Below are positions 1 to 8,178 of a stretch of 64,000 nt of DNA, piece after piece. The position numbers and the translations under genes are program-made. The notes under the pieces were generated by a model. The model ran no database searches. It was not told the DNA's origin and was given only the letters and a program-made list of their open reading frames with translations. Source of the DNA: JAHQVK01 sp036788295 (GTDB lineage Bacteria > Myxococcota > Kuafuiibacteriia > Kuafuiibacteriales > Kuafuiibacteriaceae); contig DAIQNR010000007.1 in NCBI GenBank assembly GCA_036788295.1, forward strand, positions 1-64,000. The letters run 5' to 3'. Numbering within the stretch: the stretch's first letter is position 1; each line of letters starts with the position of its first letter.

Positions 1-74
1 CAGCCCGAAGCGCAACAGCGCTGAGGTCTGTGCAGCAGCCAGGAACCCAGGTCCGAAGGTTGCAGGCGAAGCCA

Positions 75-89
75 CCCGTCGACGACGGG
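75..89. repeat. Short perfect hairpin downstream of amidohydrolase gene
   Basis: Seven-base arms (75-81 and 83-89, CCCGTCG/CGACGGG) around a single base, 16 bases past the stop of the minus-strand amidohydrolase. It could slow transcription at the gene end, but no T-run follows on the minus strand, so it is not a canonical intrinsic terminator. The rest of bases 1-104 shows nothing I can support. Confidence 0.25.
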
Positions 90-104
90 GCACCGGCCGA
101 GAGA

Positions 105-1574
105 TCATACGCGCTCGAGCAGGCGGACGAGGCGGTCGGAGGCTTCGGTGACCGCCGAAGTGTAGGGCTCGCTCCGAATCAGGCTGCGGTGAAAGTCACC
201 GGGCTCGCCGATGGTTCGGCCCATGACCACCATCGCGTGCAGGGCGGGGCACGGATCCCCAAGGGCGAGGGTTCGAAACGGGGCATGCTCCGGCCAGGTC
301 GCCGGATGATCCCGCTCGAACACGAGTAGGTTCGCGAGCGCGCCGGGCGCGATCTCACCAGCTACGAAGCCAGGGTGCAGCCGTCCGGGGACCGACCAGA
401 CTCGGGACAAGAGGGACGCCGCTCGGTCCGTGCCGCCCTCCGGTGAACCGGCGTCCGCGGCGAAAGCCTGCCTGCGGGCCCACACTCGCTCGGCGTCGGC
501 GAGCTGTCCGCTCTCGAGGAACCGCTCGTACTCCGGAGTGAACGCGGTGCCGACGGTGCGCTGGCCGTCCACGAACCTCAGCTCCTTCTGCACGTTCATC
601 GAGTCGTTGCTCGCCGCGCAGTCCGTGGCCACCGCCCAGAGCACGCCGGCCTCGCTCCATTCGGCCACCCTGGCCGGGAAGCCGAACAGAAGCTGGCTGT
701 ACGGACAGTAGACGAGGGCCTGGTTCGGGCGGGCGAGGTGCCCGAGGTCCTCTCGGCTCGCATACAGCCCGTGCGCCCACACCCCGGACGGGATCGCCTC
801 GAAGACCCCGAGCCGGGCGAGGTGCCCCACCGGACCCACCCCGTGCCGCTCTTGGGCCCGGCGGACCTCTTCGACCGACTGGGCGACGTGGGCGTGGACC
901 GGAAGCCGTAGGCGGAGGGCGAGGTCCACCGCCTTCTTCCACAGCGGATCGCTGACCGTATCGCTCGCGTGGGGACCGACGGCGGCGAAGACGCCCCGGG
1001 TGGCGTGCCGGCCCGAGGTCGCGAGCGCCTCGGTCGCAGCCAGCGCCGCGTCGGCTCCGTCGGCCCCGGGACCGCCGAGATCCTGCAGCGTGGGGGCGAC
1101 CACCCCGGCGAGCCCGACGTCGAGCAGCGCCTCGGCCACCGCCTCCCCTTCGTAGTAGTGGTCCCACACGAGGCCCACCCCGGACAGCAGGCTCTCGAAG
1201 GCCCCGACCCGGGCGAAGGCGCGGATGTCGGAGGCGCTCATCGCCGCTTCCACCCGGTAGAACAGGCTCTCGACCATGTTTCCCGCCGTGGCCCGCTCGA
1301 GCGCGACCCCCCGGAGCGCGCCGAGCGCGAGGTGGGTGTGGGCGTTGACGAACGCCGGGGTCACCAGGCGATCCCCGAAGTCCACGAGCCGCGCCCCGGC
1401 CCGGACCGCGAGCGCGTCGACCCCGCCTGGCTCCGGGTCGAGCGGCCACACCGCCTGGATGTGGCCCGCCTCGACGAGAATGCCTGCGGGCTCCACCCCG
1501 AGGCGTTCGCCGTCGCGCAGGGCCACCCGGCGGGAGACGATGAGAGACCGATCGGGGGGCGCAGAGAACACCAT
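105..1574 (-). CDS. Amidohydrolase family protein (cytosine deaminase/chlorohydrolase-like)
   Basis: A 489-residue metal-dependent hydrolase of the TIM-barrel amidohydrolase superfamily. It shows the metal motif NAHTHLAL (His79 and His81), a third histidine in VHAHVAQ near residue 228, a fourth in VWAHGLY, and the distal aspartate in ATDCAASNDSMN. This order matches the ATZ/TRZ/SsnA branch, which deaminates or dechlorinates ring compounds using one Zn or Fe. The substrate cannot be told from sequence. The start is an ATG at 1574. The gene diverges from cysS, 93 bases away, and has no obvious partner in the window. The superfamily call is firm, the reaction is open. Confidence 0.85.
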   Translation of the reverse strand: MVFSAPPDRSLIVSRRVALRDGERLGVEPAGILVEAGHIQAVWPLDPEPGGVDALAVRAGARLVDFGDRLVTPAFVNAHTHLALGALRGVALERATAGNMVESLFYRVEAAMSASDIRAFARVGAFESLLSGVGLVWDHYYEGEAVAEALLDVGLAGVVAPTLQDLGGPGADGADAALAATEALATSGRHATRGVFAAVGPHASDTVSDPLWKKAVDLALRLRLPVHAHVAQSVEEVRRAQERHGVGPVGHLARLGVFEAIPSGVWAHGLYASREDLGHLARPNQALVYCPYSQLLFGFPARVAEWSEAGVLWAVATDCAASNDSMNVQKELRFVDGQRTVGTAFTPEYERFLESGQLADAERVWARRQAFAADAGSPEGGTDRAASLLSRVWSVPGRLHPGFVAGEIAPGALANLLVFERDHPATWPEHAPFRTLALGDPCPALHAMVVMGRTIGEPGDFHRSLIRSEPYTSAVTEASDRLVRLLERV

Positions 1575-1667
1575 GGCGGCGACGGCCTTGGGTTATGGGC
1601 CACCAGGGGCGATCTGGGCAAGCTTCGCCGGTTGCCAAGCGGCGCGGCCCCCCCCAACCTCGGCCGG

Positions 1668-3038
1668 GTGATTCGCCTGCACAACACGCGCACGCGCACG
1701 AAGGAGGCGTTCGAGCCCGCCGACCCGAAGCGGGTGACCATGTACGTGTGCGGCCCCACCGTCTACAGCTACGCCCACATCGGCAACGCCCGGCCCGCGG
1801 TCGTCTTCGACGTCCTGTTTCGCCTGCTCCGGTGGCGCTTCGGCCCCGAGCACGTCGTGTACGCCCGAAACATCACCGACGTGGACGACAAGATCATGCG
1901 AGCGGCGGCGACCCAGAACGCGCCGATCGAGACCATCACCAGCCACTACGCCCAGATCTACCGCGAGGACATGGCCGCGCTCGGCGTGCTGTCCCCGACC
2001 CTCGAACCCACCGTCACCGACAACATGGACGGGATCGTCGACATGACGAGCCGCTTGGTGGAGTCCGGGCACGCCTACGTCGCGGAGGGCCACGTCCTGT
2101 TCTCCGTGGCCTCGTTCCCCGAATACGGCCAGCTCTCCGGCCGCTCCACCGAGGAGCTGCTCGCCGGGGCCCGGGTGGAGGTCGCCCCCTACAAGCGCGA
2201 TCCGGGGGATTTTGTGTTGTGGAAGCCGAGCGCCGCCGAGCAACCGGGGTGGCCGAGCCCGTGGGGGCGGGGGCGGCCAGGCTGGCACCTCGAGTGCTCC
2301 GCGATGATCGAGCGTCATTTGGGCGAGACCATCGACATCCATGGTGGGGGCATCGATCTCGTGTTCCCCCACCACGAGAACGAAGTGGCGCAGTCGGTGT
2401 GCGCGCACGGAGGCAAACCCTTCGTGCGGGTGTGGATGCACAACGGCTTTCTTCGGGTCGAGCACGAGAAGATGTCGAAATCCGAAGGAAACGTGCTGCT
2501 CGTTCACGGGCTGCTCGAACACCACTCGGGCGAGGCGCTGCGCTACAACCTCCTGTCCGCCCACTACCGGCAGCCGCTCGACTGGACGGAAGACAGCTTG
2601 CACCAGGCCAAGAAGAACCTGGAGCGGCTGTACCGCACGGTGCGGGACGCCGAGGTCGAGCCAAAGGATCGGACCCCTTCCCCCGCGTTCATCGAGGCGC
2701 TCGAGGACGACCTCAACACCCCGCGGGCGCTCGCCGAGCTGAACGAGCTCGCTCGGGCGGTGAAGTCGGGGCCCGATCCGGCGCAGGCGCTCGGCGCTCT
2801 GCTCGGCAGCGCGGGGCTCATCGGGCTGCTCGAGGACGATCCGAGTCGGTTCTTGGCCGCCCCCGAAGCGGCGGTGGACGCCGGACTCTCGGCGAAGGTC
2901 GAGGCCGCGATCGCCGAGCGCGCAGCCGCCCGCAAGGCCCGGGACTTCGCTCGCGCCGACGCCATCCGGGAAAACCTCCACGCCGCCGGTATCGAGCTCG
3001 TGGACGGCCCCACCGGCACGACCTGGCGAGCGGTCTGA
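1668..3038 (+). CDS. cysS: Cysteinyl-tRNA synthetase
   Basis: Class I aminoacyl-tRNA synthetase of 456 residues, about the family's normal length, which charges tRNA-Cys in the cytoplasm. The HIGH-type motif AHIGNARP lies near residue 36 and KMSKSEGN near residue 269. The zinc site is visible as VCGPTVY, WHLECSAM and the His/Glu cluster HHENEVAQ. I place the start at the GTG at 1668 because the open frame upstream is arginine- and proline-rich shadow sequence and the family begins with a similar short stretch before the Cys of CGPTVY. It is followed 29 bases later by selD on the same strand, so the two may be cotranscribed. Confidence 0.96.
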   Translation: MIRLHNTRTRTKEAFEPADPKRVTMYVCGPTVYSYAHIGNARPAVVFDVLFRLLRWRFGPEHVVYARNITDVDDKIMRAAATQNAPIETITSHYAQIYREDMAALGVLSPTLEPTVTDNMDGIVDMTSRLVESGHAYVAEGHVLFSVASFPEYGQLSGRSTEELLAGARVEVAPYKRDPGDFVLWKPSAAEQPGWPSPWGRGRPGWHLECSAMIERHLGETIDIHGGGIDLVFPHHENEVAQSVCAHGGKPFVRVWMHNGFLRVEHEKMSKSEGNVLLVHGLLEHHSGEALRYNLLSAHYRQPLDWTEDSLHQAKKNLERLYRTVRDAEVEPKDRTPSPAFIEALEDDLNTPRALAELNELARAVKSGPDPAQALGALLGSAGLIGLLEDDPSRFLAAPEAAVDAGLSAKVEAAIAERAAARKARDFARADAIRENLHAAGIELVDGPTGTTWRAV

Positions 3039-3067
3039 GCAGCGAGTCCCTGGTACAGTCGGAGGCC

Positions 3068-4102
3068 ATGACGGAACCTCGGCTCACCGAGCTCGCCCAT
3101 GGCGGCGGCTGCGGCTGCAAGGTCGCCCCCGCCGCGCTCGCCCGGATCCTGGAGGAGGCCAGGGCCGCCTCGCCCATGCCCTTCGAGCTGCTGGTGGGCA
3201 ACGAGGGCGCCGACGACGCCGCCGTGTACCGGCTGAACGACGAGCAGGCGGTGGTGGCCACCACCGACTTCTTTCTGCCCATCGTCGACGACCCGGAGGA
3301 TTTTGGCCGGATCGCGGCCGCGAACGCGCTCTCCGACGTGTACGCGATGGGCGCCCGACCGATCTTCGCGCTCGCGATCGTCGGGATGCCGCTCGACCGG
3401 CTCTCGCCGGCCACCATCGGCGCCATTCTTCGCGGCGGGCAGCGGACCTGCGAAGAGGCCGGCATCCCCATCGCCGGCGGGCACACCATCGACGTGGGCG
3501 AGCCGATCTATGGGCTCGCCGCCATCGGCGTCGTCCACCCTGGAAAGGTGAAGACGAACGCCGGGGCCCAGCCCGGGGATGTGCTGCTGCTCGGAAAGCC
3601 GATCGGAGTGGGGGTGATGTCGGCCGCCTTCAAGAAAGGGGCGCTCGACGACGAGGGCTACCGGCGCCTCATCGCTACCACCACCAGGCTGAACCTCGCC
3701 GGAATGGGCCTCGGCGCCCTGCCCGATGTCCACGCGATGACCGATGTCACCGGATTTGGCCTCGCTGGGCACGCGCTCGAGATGGCTCGTGCCTCGAAGC
3801 TTCGGCTCAGGATCGACTGGGATCGCGTCGCGCTCTTGCCCGGGGTGCGGGAGCTCGCCGCGAATGGGTTCATCACCGGCGCCTCGGGGCGCAACTGGGC
3901 CTCCTACGGAGAGCAGGTCGAGCACCAACTCGACCCGGTGGGCCAGGCCCTGCTCGCCGACCCCCAGACCAGCGGCGGCCTGTTGTGCGCCGTGGCGCCG
4001 GGCGGGGTGCACGCCGCGCTCTCGGCGTTCGAGAGCGCGGGCCTGTCCGCGGTGGCGGTCGGAGAGGTGTTCGCCGCCGCGCCGGGTCTGGAGGTGGTGT
4101 GA
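3068..4102 (+). CDS. selD: Selenide, water dikinase (selenophosphate synthetase)
   Basis: Makes selenophosphate from selenide and ATP, the selenium donor for selenocysteine and for 2-selenouridine in tRNA. The 344-residue product has the N-terminal GGGCGCK loop with two cysteines (residues about 15 and 17) followed by the AIRS/PurM-like ATP-binding and C-terminal domains (DDAAVY, GGHTIDVGEP, TDVTGFGLAGHALEMA, DPQTSGGLL). The catalytic position is a normal Cys codon, so no recoding is needed to make this enzyme. No selA, selB, tRNA-Sec or mnmH/ybbB is in the window, so the selenium end-use is unknown. The start ATG at 3068 follows GGAGG at short spacing; TACAGT lies 8 bases before it. The stop overlaps the next gene by GTGA. 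Confidence 0.95.
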   Translation: MTEPRLTELAHGGGCGCKVAPAALARILEEARAASPMPFELLVGNEGADDAAVYRLNDEQAVVATTDFFLPIVDDPEDFGRIAAANALSDVYAMGARPIFALAIVGMPLDRLSPATIGAILRGGQRTCEEAGIPIAGGHTIDVGEPIYGLAAIGVVHPGKVKTNAGAQPGDVLLLGKPIGVGVMSAAFKKGALDDEGYRRLIATTTRLNLAGMGLGALPDVHAMTDVTGFGLAGHALEMARASKLRLRIDWDRVALLPGVRELAANGFITGASGRNWASYGEQVEHQLDPVGQALLADPQTSGGLLCAVAPGGVHAALSAFESAGLSAVAVGEVFAAAPGLEVV

Positions 4103-4788
4103 AGTCGGCCCGCCGGCTCCTCGAGCGGCTCGAAGTCGCGATCGAGCGGGAGGATGAGTTGGCGGCGGCCCGGGCGATCGAGGCCCTTCGCCGGGACTAC
4201 GCCGGCTCGTGGGAGGCTTCCTACGCCGAAGTGATCGACGCCGACGACGACGACCTGCTCGCCGCGCTCGAGCGGCACGTCGCCCACTTCCCAGACGACG
4301 CCGACGGCCGCCACCAGCTCGGATCGGCGCTGCTCGACGCCGGTCGGGACGCCGACGCGGTGGCGCAATGGCTCGAGGTCCTGGCGCTCGACGAGTCGTC
4401 GGACCGAAGCGCCCGGGTTGGTCGCCCGGCTGAGTTGGCCAGGGTGATGGCCACCGCCGAGCGAACCCTGAAGCGGCTCCCCTCCCCGTTTTGCGAGCTG
4501 CTCGAGAATGTCCCGGTGATGCTCGAGGACCGGCCGAGCGCCGAGCTGGTCTCTGAGGTCTTCGATCCCCGCGCCTACGGTCTGTTCGAGGGCCCGACCC
4601 TCGCCGAGACCCGCTTGGTGGACGCGCCGCCCCAAATCTCTCGGATCGTCCTGTTCACCCACAACCTATGCGCCGACTTCCCCGACCTCGACGTGCTGAA
4701 AGAGCAGGTCGAGATCACGGTTCTCCACGAGGTTGGGCACTACTTGGGGCTCGACGAGGAGGGCGTCGCCCGGCTCGGGCTCGCCTGA
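4099..4788 (+). CDS. Metallopeptidase family protein (zincin-like, PF06262 type)
   Basis: A 229-residue protein whose last third carries the minimal zincin motif HEVGHYLGLDEE, typical of the small metallopeptidase family formerly called DUF1025/Zincin_1. The glutamate of HEVGH would be catalytic and the two histidines would bind zinc. The N-terminal 120 residues look helical and TPR-like (alternating Ala/Leu/Asp, with DADGRHQLGSALLDAGRDAD), longer than the usual roughly 130-residue family members. The start is the GTG at 4099, which overlaps the selD stop by four bases, so translation is probably coupled. The 3' end overlaps the convergent DUF2237 gene by 49 bases. Substrate unknown. Confidence 0.8.
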   Translation: MKSARRLLERLEVAIEREDELAAARAIEALRRDYAGSWEASYAEVIDADDDDLLAALERHVAHFPDDADGRHQLGSALLDAGRDADAVAQWLEVLALDESSDRSARVGRPAELARVMATAERTLKRLPSPFCELLENVPVMLEDRPSAELVSEVFDPRAYGLFEGPTLAETRLVDAPPQISRIVLFTHNLCADFPDLDVLKEQVEITVLHEVGHYLGLDEEGVARLGLA

Positions 4789-5210
4789 TCCACGGCGCCG
4801 CGCTCGAGCGCGGCCCTCGAGACGAACCGGAGCGCGCTCGTTTCCGTCGCGTCGAGCACGACTGGCGGGGCCACGCCCGCCTCGAGCGCCTCCCGCCACC
4901 GAGCGGCGCACAGGCACCAGCGGTCGCCGGGGACGAGCCCCGGGAAGCGGTGCCGGGGCGCCGGGGTCTGAAGGTCGTTGCCCCGGGCTCGGGTGAACTC
5001 GAGGAACCGTTCGCTGACCTCGGCGCACACGACGTGGGTGCCGCGGTCCTCCGGGCCGGTCACGCACCGGCCGTCTCGAAAGTAGCCGGTGAGCGGCGCG
5101 GTCGAGCACACCGCGAGCGAGGTCCCGAGCACGCTCGTCGCGCTGGCCCCGCTGGCCGAGGGGGCAGCGGCGGCAAGGGTCGAAGCGAGCACGGCGGCGA
5201 TCCACGACAT
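4740..5210 (-). CDS. DUF2237 family protein with signal peptide
   Basis: The core (residues about 27-140) follows the DUF2237 pattern closely: VLGTSLAVCSTAPLTGYFRDG, TGPEDRGTHVVCA, FLEFTRARGNDLQTP, FPGLVPGDRWCLCAARW and GVAPPVVLDATE. The family has no established function. The first 25 residues (MSWIAAVLASTLAAAAPSASG) look like a cleavable export signal, whereas the family is mostly seen as short cytoplasmic proteins, so this copy may act outside the membrane. The start is the ATG at 5210. It is the last gene of a minus-strand run after ribA, hemB and a LysR regulator, and overlaps the convergent metallopeptidase gene. Confidence 0.82.
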   Translation of the reverse strand: MSWIAAVLASTLAAAAPSASGASATSVLGTSLAVCSTAPLTGYFRDGRCVTGPEDRGTHVVCAEVSERFLEFTRARGNDLQTPAPRHRFPGLVPGDRWCLCAARWREALEAGVAPPVVLDATETSALRFVSRAALERGAVDQASPSRATPSSSSPK

Positions 5211-5260
5211 GCCGAGGATCCTTCGCCGACGCCGGCCCGAGCGAACAGCGCCATGCGGAC

Positions 5261-6175
5261 TCAGGCCGAGTCGTTCAGGGAAGACCAGGGGGGGCGCCGT
5301 ATCCAGTCGAGGACAAAATCGCGAAACAAGACCACCCGCTGGGGGAGGTGCTCGGCGCTCGGATAGACGAGATGCATCTGCCCCCCAGGCACCCCCCAAG
5401 GGGATAGGATGCGAACCAATCGGCCGCTCGAGAGGTCGGGCTCGCACAGCATCCACGGCACGCAGCCGATCCCGTGACCCCCAGCGACCATGCTCTTGAC
5501 GAAGCCGAACTCGTCGGACGTGACTCGCCCGCGAACGCTGACCGTCTCCGTCGCCCCGTCCGGCCCCTCGAGCGTCCACCGGTCGGCTCCGAAGGACGCC
5601 CGAAACAGGATGCACTCGTGCCCAGCGAGGTCGCGCGGGTGCTTGGGAATGCCTCGGGCCGCGAGGTAATCCGGGCTCGCGATGACCCACGCCTTTCCTT
5701 TCCCGAGCGGGCGGGCCACGAGGCTTGAGTCTTCGAGGCGCCCCCCGCGAAAGGCGAGGTCGAAACCCTCGGAGATGAGGTCCACCATGCGCTCGCTGAG
5801 CGACACTTCGACCCGAATCTCGGGATACTCGGCCGAGAATTCGGCGGCGATGCGGGAGAGGAAATGGGTCCCGAAGTCGAAGGGCGCCGTCACTCGGATC
5901 GTGCCCCGCGGGATGGACTGCATCTCCCCCACCCACGCCGTCGCCGACCGAACCGCCTCGAGCGCCGGCGCCACCTGCTCGAAGAACGCGCTTCCCGCCT
6001 CGGTGAGGGCGAGCTTCCGGGTGGTGCGCTGCAGCAATCGGACCCCGAGGTCGTCCTCGAGCCGGCTGACCCGGCGGGAGATGGTGGACTTCGGCAGGCC
6101 GAGCTGCTTCCCCGCTTCGGTGAAGCTCTTGGCCTGCACGACCCGGACGAAGACCTGGACGTTCTCGAGGTCCAC
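5261..6175 (-). CDS. LysR family transcriptional regulator
   Basis: A 304-residue regulator of standard length. The N-terminal winged helix-turn-helix is clear (residues about 1-60, with SFTEAGKQLGLPKSTISRRV and LEDDLGVRLLQRTTRKLALT), followed by a periplasmic-binding-protein-like effector domain (IRVTAPFDFGTHFLSRIAAE onward). The closest pattern is the group of LysR regulators that act on neighbouring oxidoreductase or aromatic-resistance genes, but no divergent target lies here. It starts with GTG at 6175, one base after the hemB stop, so it is probably translated from the hemB message. The target and ligand are unknown. Confidence 0.93.
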   Translation of the reverse strand: MDLENVQVFVRVVQAKSFTEAGKQLGLPKSTISRRVSRLEDDLGVRLLQRTTRKLALTEAGSAFFEQVAPALEAVRSATAWVGEMQSIPRGTIRVTAPFDFGTHFLSRIAAEFSAEYPEIRVEVSLSERMVDLISEGFDLAFRGGRLEDSSLVARPLGKGKAWVIASPDYLAARGIPKHPRDLAGHECILFRASFGADRWTLEGPDGATETVSVRGRVTSDEFGFVKSMVAGGHGIGCVPWMLCEPDLSSGRLVRILSPWGVPGGQMHLVYPSAEHLPQRVVLFRDFVLDWIRRPPWSSLNDSA

Positions 6176-6176
6176 G

Positions 6177-7172
6177 TCAGTCGAGGTCGCCAGCGGCGAG
6201 CGCGCGGGCCGCAGGCCGAGCGAAATAACTCAAGATGACCTGCGCCCCGGCCCGGTGGATCCCGAGCAGGCTCTCGAGCATCACCGCGCGCTCGTCGAGC
6301 CAGCCCCGCTCCGCCGCCGCCTTGATCATCGCGTACTCACCGCTCACCTGGTAGGCGGCGATGGGCAGAGGGCTCGCGGCGGCGAGCCGGCTGATCACGT
6401 CGAGGTAGGGTCCGGCGGGCTTGACCATCAGCATGTCCGCCCCTTCCTCCTCGTCGAGCGCAGCCTCGCGCAGGGCCTCCCGGACGTTGGCCGGATCCAT
6501 CTGGTAGGTCTTTTTGTCCCCCGCTTTCGGGGCCGAATCGAGGGCCTCCCGAAACGGGCCGTAGAACTTCGAGGCGTACTTCGCGGTGTAGGCGAGGATC
6601 GCGACTTCGGTGAAGCCGGCCTCGTCGAGCCCGGCCCGGATCGCGGCCACCCGGCCGTCCATCATGTCCGACGGGGCGATCACCTCCGCCCCGGCTTCGG
6701 CTTGGCAGAGGGCCTGCTTCACGAGGACCTGCACCGTCTCGTCGTTCAGGATGCGCCCGTCGTCGGTGACGAGGCCGTCGTGGCCGTCCGAGTTGTAGGG
6801 GTCGAGCGCGACGTCGGTGACCACCGCCAGCTCGGGGAAGCGGGCGTCGAGGGCGCGGATGCAGGTGGGGATGAGGCCGTCCCGGTTGTAGGCCTCCTCG
6901 GCCGTCCTGGTCTTGAGCCGCTCGTCGATGGCTGGAAACAGCACCATCGCCCGCACCCCGTCCACGAGCGCCCCTTCCGCCTCCCGCAACAGGCCGTCGA
7001 GGTCGAGGCGTTGCTGCCCGGGCATGGCGCCGATCGGGATCGATCCCCGCCCGCCGTGGACGAAGACCGGGGCGATCAGCGACTCGGGGCTCAGCCGATG
7101 CTCTCTGGTGAATCCGCGGAGGACGGGGGAGCGCCGGTTTCGACGGGGGCGCTTCACGACGGGGGGAGGCAT
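6177..7172 (-). CDS. hemB: Delta-aminolevulinic acid dehydratase (porphobilinogen synthase)
   Basis: Condenses two aminolevulinate molecules to porphobilinogen in the haem pathway. The product of 331 residues has the family hallmarks YTAKYASKFYGPFREALDSAP (split by the substrate-binding Lys and Phe) and MLMVKPAGPYLD with the Schiff-base lysine, plus DVALDPYNSDGHDG in the metal-site region. The Cys-rich zinc triad is replaced by an Asp-containing stretch, suggesting the Mg-type enzyme. I take the ATG at 7172; an in-frame TTG at 7208 is less likely. It lies 71 bases after ribA and directly before the LysR gene, all on the minus strand. Confidence 0.95.
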   Translation of the reverse strand: MPPPVVKRPRRNRRSPVLRGFTREHRLSPESLIAPVFVHGGRGSIPIGAMPGQQRLDLDGLLREAEGALVDGVRAMVLFPAIDERLKTRTAEEAYNRDGLIPTCIRALDARFPELAVVTDVALDPYNSDGHDGLVTDDGRILNDETVQVLVKQALCQAEAGAEVIAPSDMMDGRVAAIRAGLDEAGFTEVAILAYTAKYASKFYGPFREALDSAPKAGDKKTYQMDPANVREALREAALDEEEGADMLMVKPAGPYLDVISRLAAASPLPIAAYQVSGEYAMIKAAAERGWLDERAVMLESLLGIHRAGAQVILSYFARPAARALAAGDLD

Positions 7173-7243
7173 GCCGGGCAATGTCAGGCCGACGCCGCCC
7201 CGGCGCAACGCCCGGCTCCCTCCTCCGGGGTCCTAGGGGCCGC

Positions 7244-7894
7244 TCAGTCCAAAACCGACAGCAGGTGTCCGCATTTTTCTCGCTTGGCCACCAGGTAGTC
7301 GTGCGAGTGGTCGGTGGGGGTGATCTCGACCGGCAGGCGCTCGAGCACGCGAATCCCGTACCGCTCGAGCCCGGCGATCTTCTCCGGGTTGTTGGTCAGG
7401 AGGCGAACGCTCAGCACCCCCAGCTCGTGCAGCATTCCGGCCGCGATGTCGTAGGTCCGCAGGTCGGTCTCGAAGCCGAGCTGGTGGTTGGCTTCGATGG
7501 TGTCGGCGCCCCGGTTTTGGAGGTCGTAGGCCCGGATCTTGTTCCCGAGCCCGATGCCCCGGCCTTCCTGGCGCAGGTAGAGCAGGATGCCCCGCCGATC
7601 GCTCGACAGCACGTCGAGCGCGGCCTCGAGTTGCTCGCGGCAATCGCACTTCAGCGAGCCGAACACCTCCGAGGTCAAGCACTCGCTGTGGACCCGGCAC
7701 GGCACCGCCTCCGCCCTGGCCTCGAGCGGGCCGAACACGAGCGCGACGTGCTCCTTGTGCGGGTCGGGCACACCGGCCACCTTTTCCCGGTACACGACGA
7801 GGCGCGCGGGACCGTGGCGGGTAGGCAGCTCGGCCTCCGCGTAGCGAACGACCTCGCGACCCGAAGTGGGCGCGAGCTTGGGTGGGGCAATCAT
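7244..7894 (-). CDS. ribA: GTP cyclohydrolase II
   Basis: Opens GTP in the first step of riboflavin synthesis. The 216 residues match a stand-alone RibA without the RibB (DHBP synthase) half. The three zinc cysteines are in HSECLTSEVFGSLKCDC (residues about 67-83), the GTP-binding segment is YLRQEGRGIGLGNKIRAY, and the LLTNNPEK motif follows. The start ATG at 7894 begins a minus-strand run with hemB, lysR and the DUF2237 gene. The amylase gene diverges upstream after a 284-base spacer. No FMN riboswitch consensus is evident in that spacer. Confidence 0.95.
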   Translation of the reverse strand: MIAPPKLAPTSGREVVRYAEAELPTRHGPARLVVYREKVAGVPDPHKEHVALVFGPLEARAEAVPCRVHSECLTSEVFGSLKCDCREQLEAALDVLSSDRRGILLYLRQEGRGIGLGNKIRAYDLQNRGADTIEANHQLGFETDLRTYDIAAGMLHELGVLSVRLLTNNPEKIAGLERYGIRVLERLPVEITPTDHSHDYLVAKREKCGHLLSVLD

Positions 7895-8073
7895 GGTGAT
7901 AGGCCGTTCAGCACCAGGGCCGAGGCGCCGCGGACGCTAAGCAGCGCTAGGGGGGGAGTCAACGCTCGGCGCACCTCGTGGCACCTCCGCCGATGATCGA
8001 CGCGGGAAAACACCGGGCGAGCCAGAACGCGGCGCAAGAACGGGGGTGCCATCGGATTCTCGGTTCCGAGCAT

Positions 8074-8092
8074 AGCGCCGGAGCTCGGCGCT
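8074..8092. promoter_or_regulatory. Inverted repeat upstream of the amylase gene
   Basis: Perfect seven-base arms AGCGCCG (8074-8080) and CGGCGCT (8086-8092) with a five-base centre, in the spacer between divergent ribA and the amylase gene. A direct GCGTCAC repeat follows at 8108-8114 and 8123-8129. Either could be an operator for the amylase gene; this rests on position and symmetry only. I see no convincing sigma-70 promoter in the spacer 7895-8178. Confidence 0.3.
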
Positions 8093-8178
8093 GGCCACGC
8101 GGCGGGCGCGTCACTCGGCGCGGCGTCACGGCTTGCTCCGCCCCGTGCCGCGGCGTATGTCCGCCCAAGGGGGAGAAC

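Noticed and set aside
265..285. GGTTCGAAA-type segment that resembles a tRNA T-arm.
   Set aside because: It lies inside the amidohydrolase frame, and no acceptor stem or anticodon arm can be folded around it. No other tRNA-like segments were found.
2564..4012. Minus-strand open frame of 482 codons across cysS and selD.
   Set aside because: It is antisense to two unmistakable genes and shows no conserved motif.
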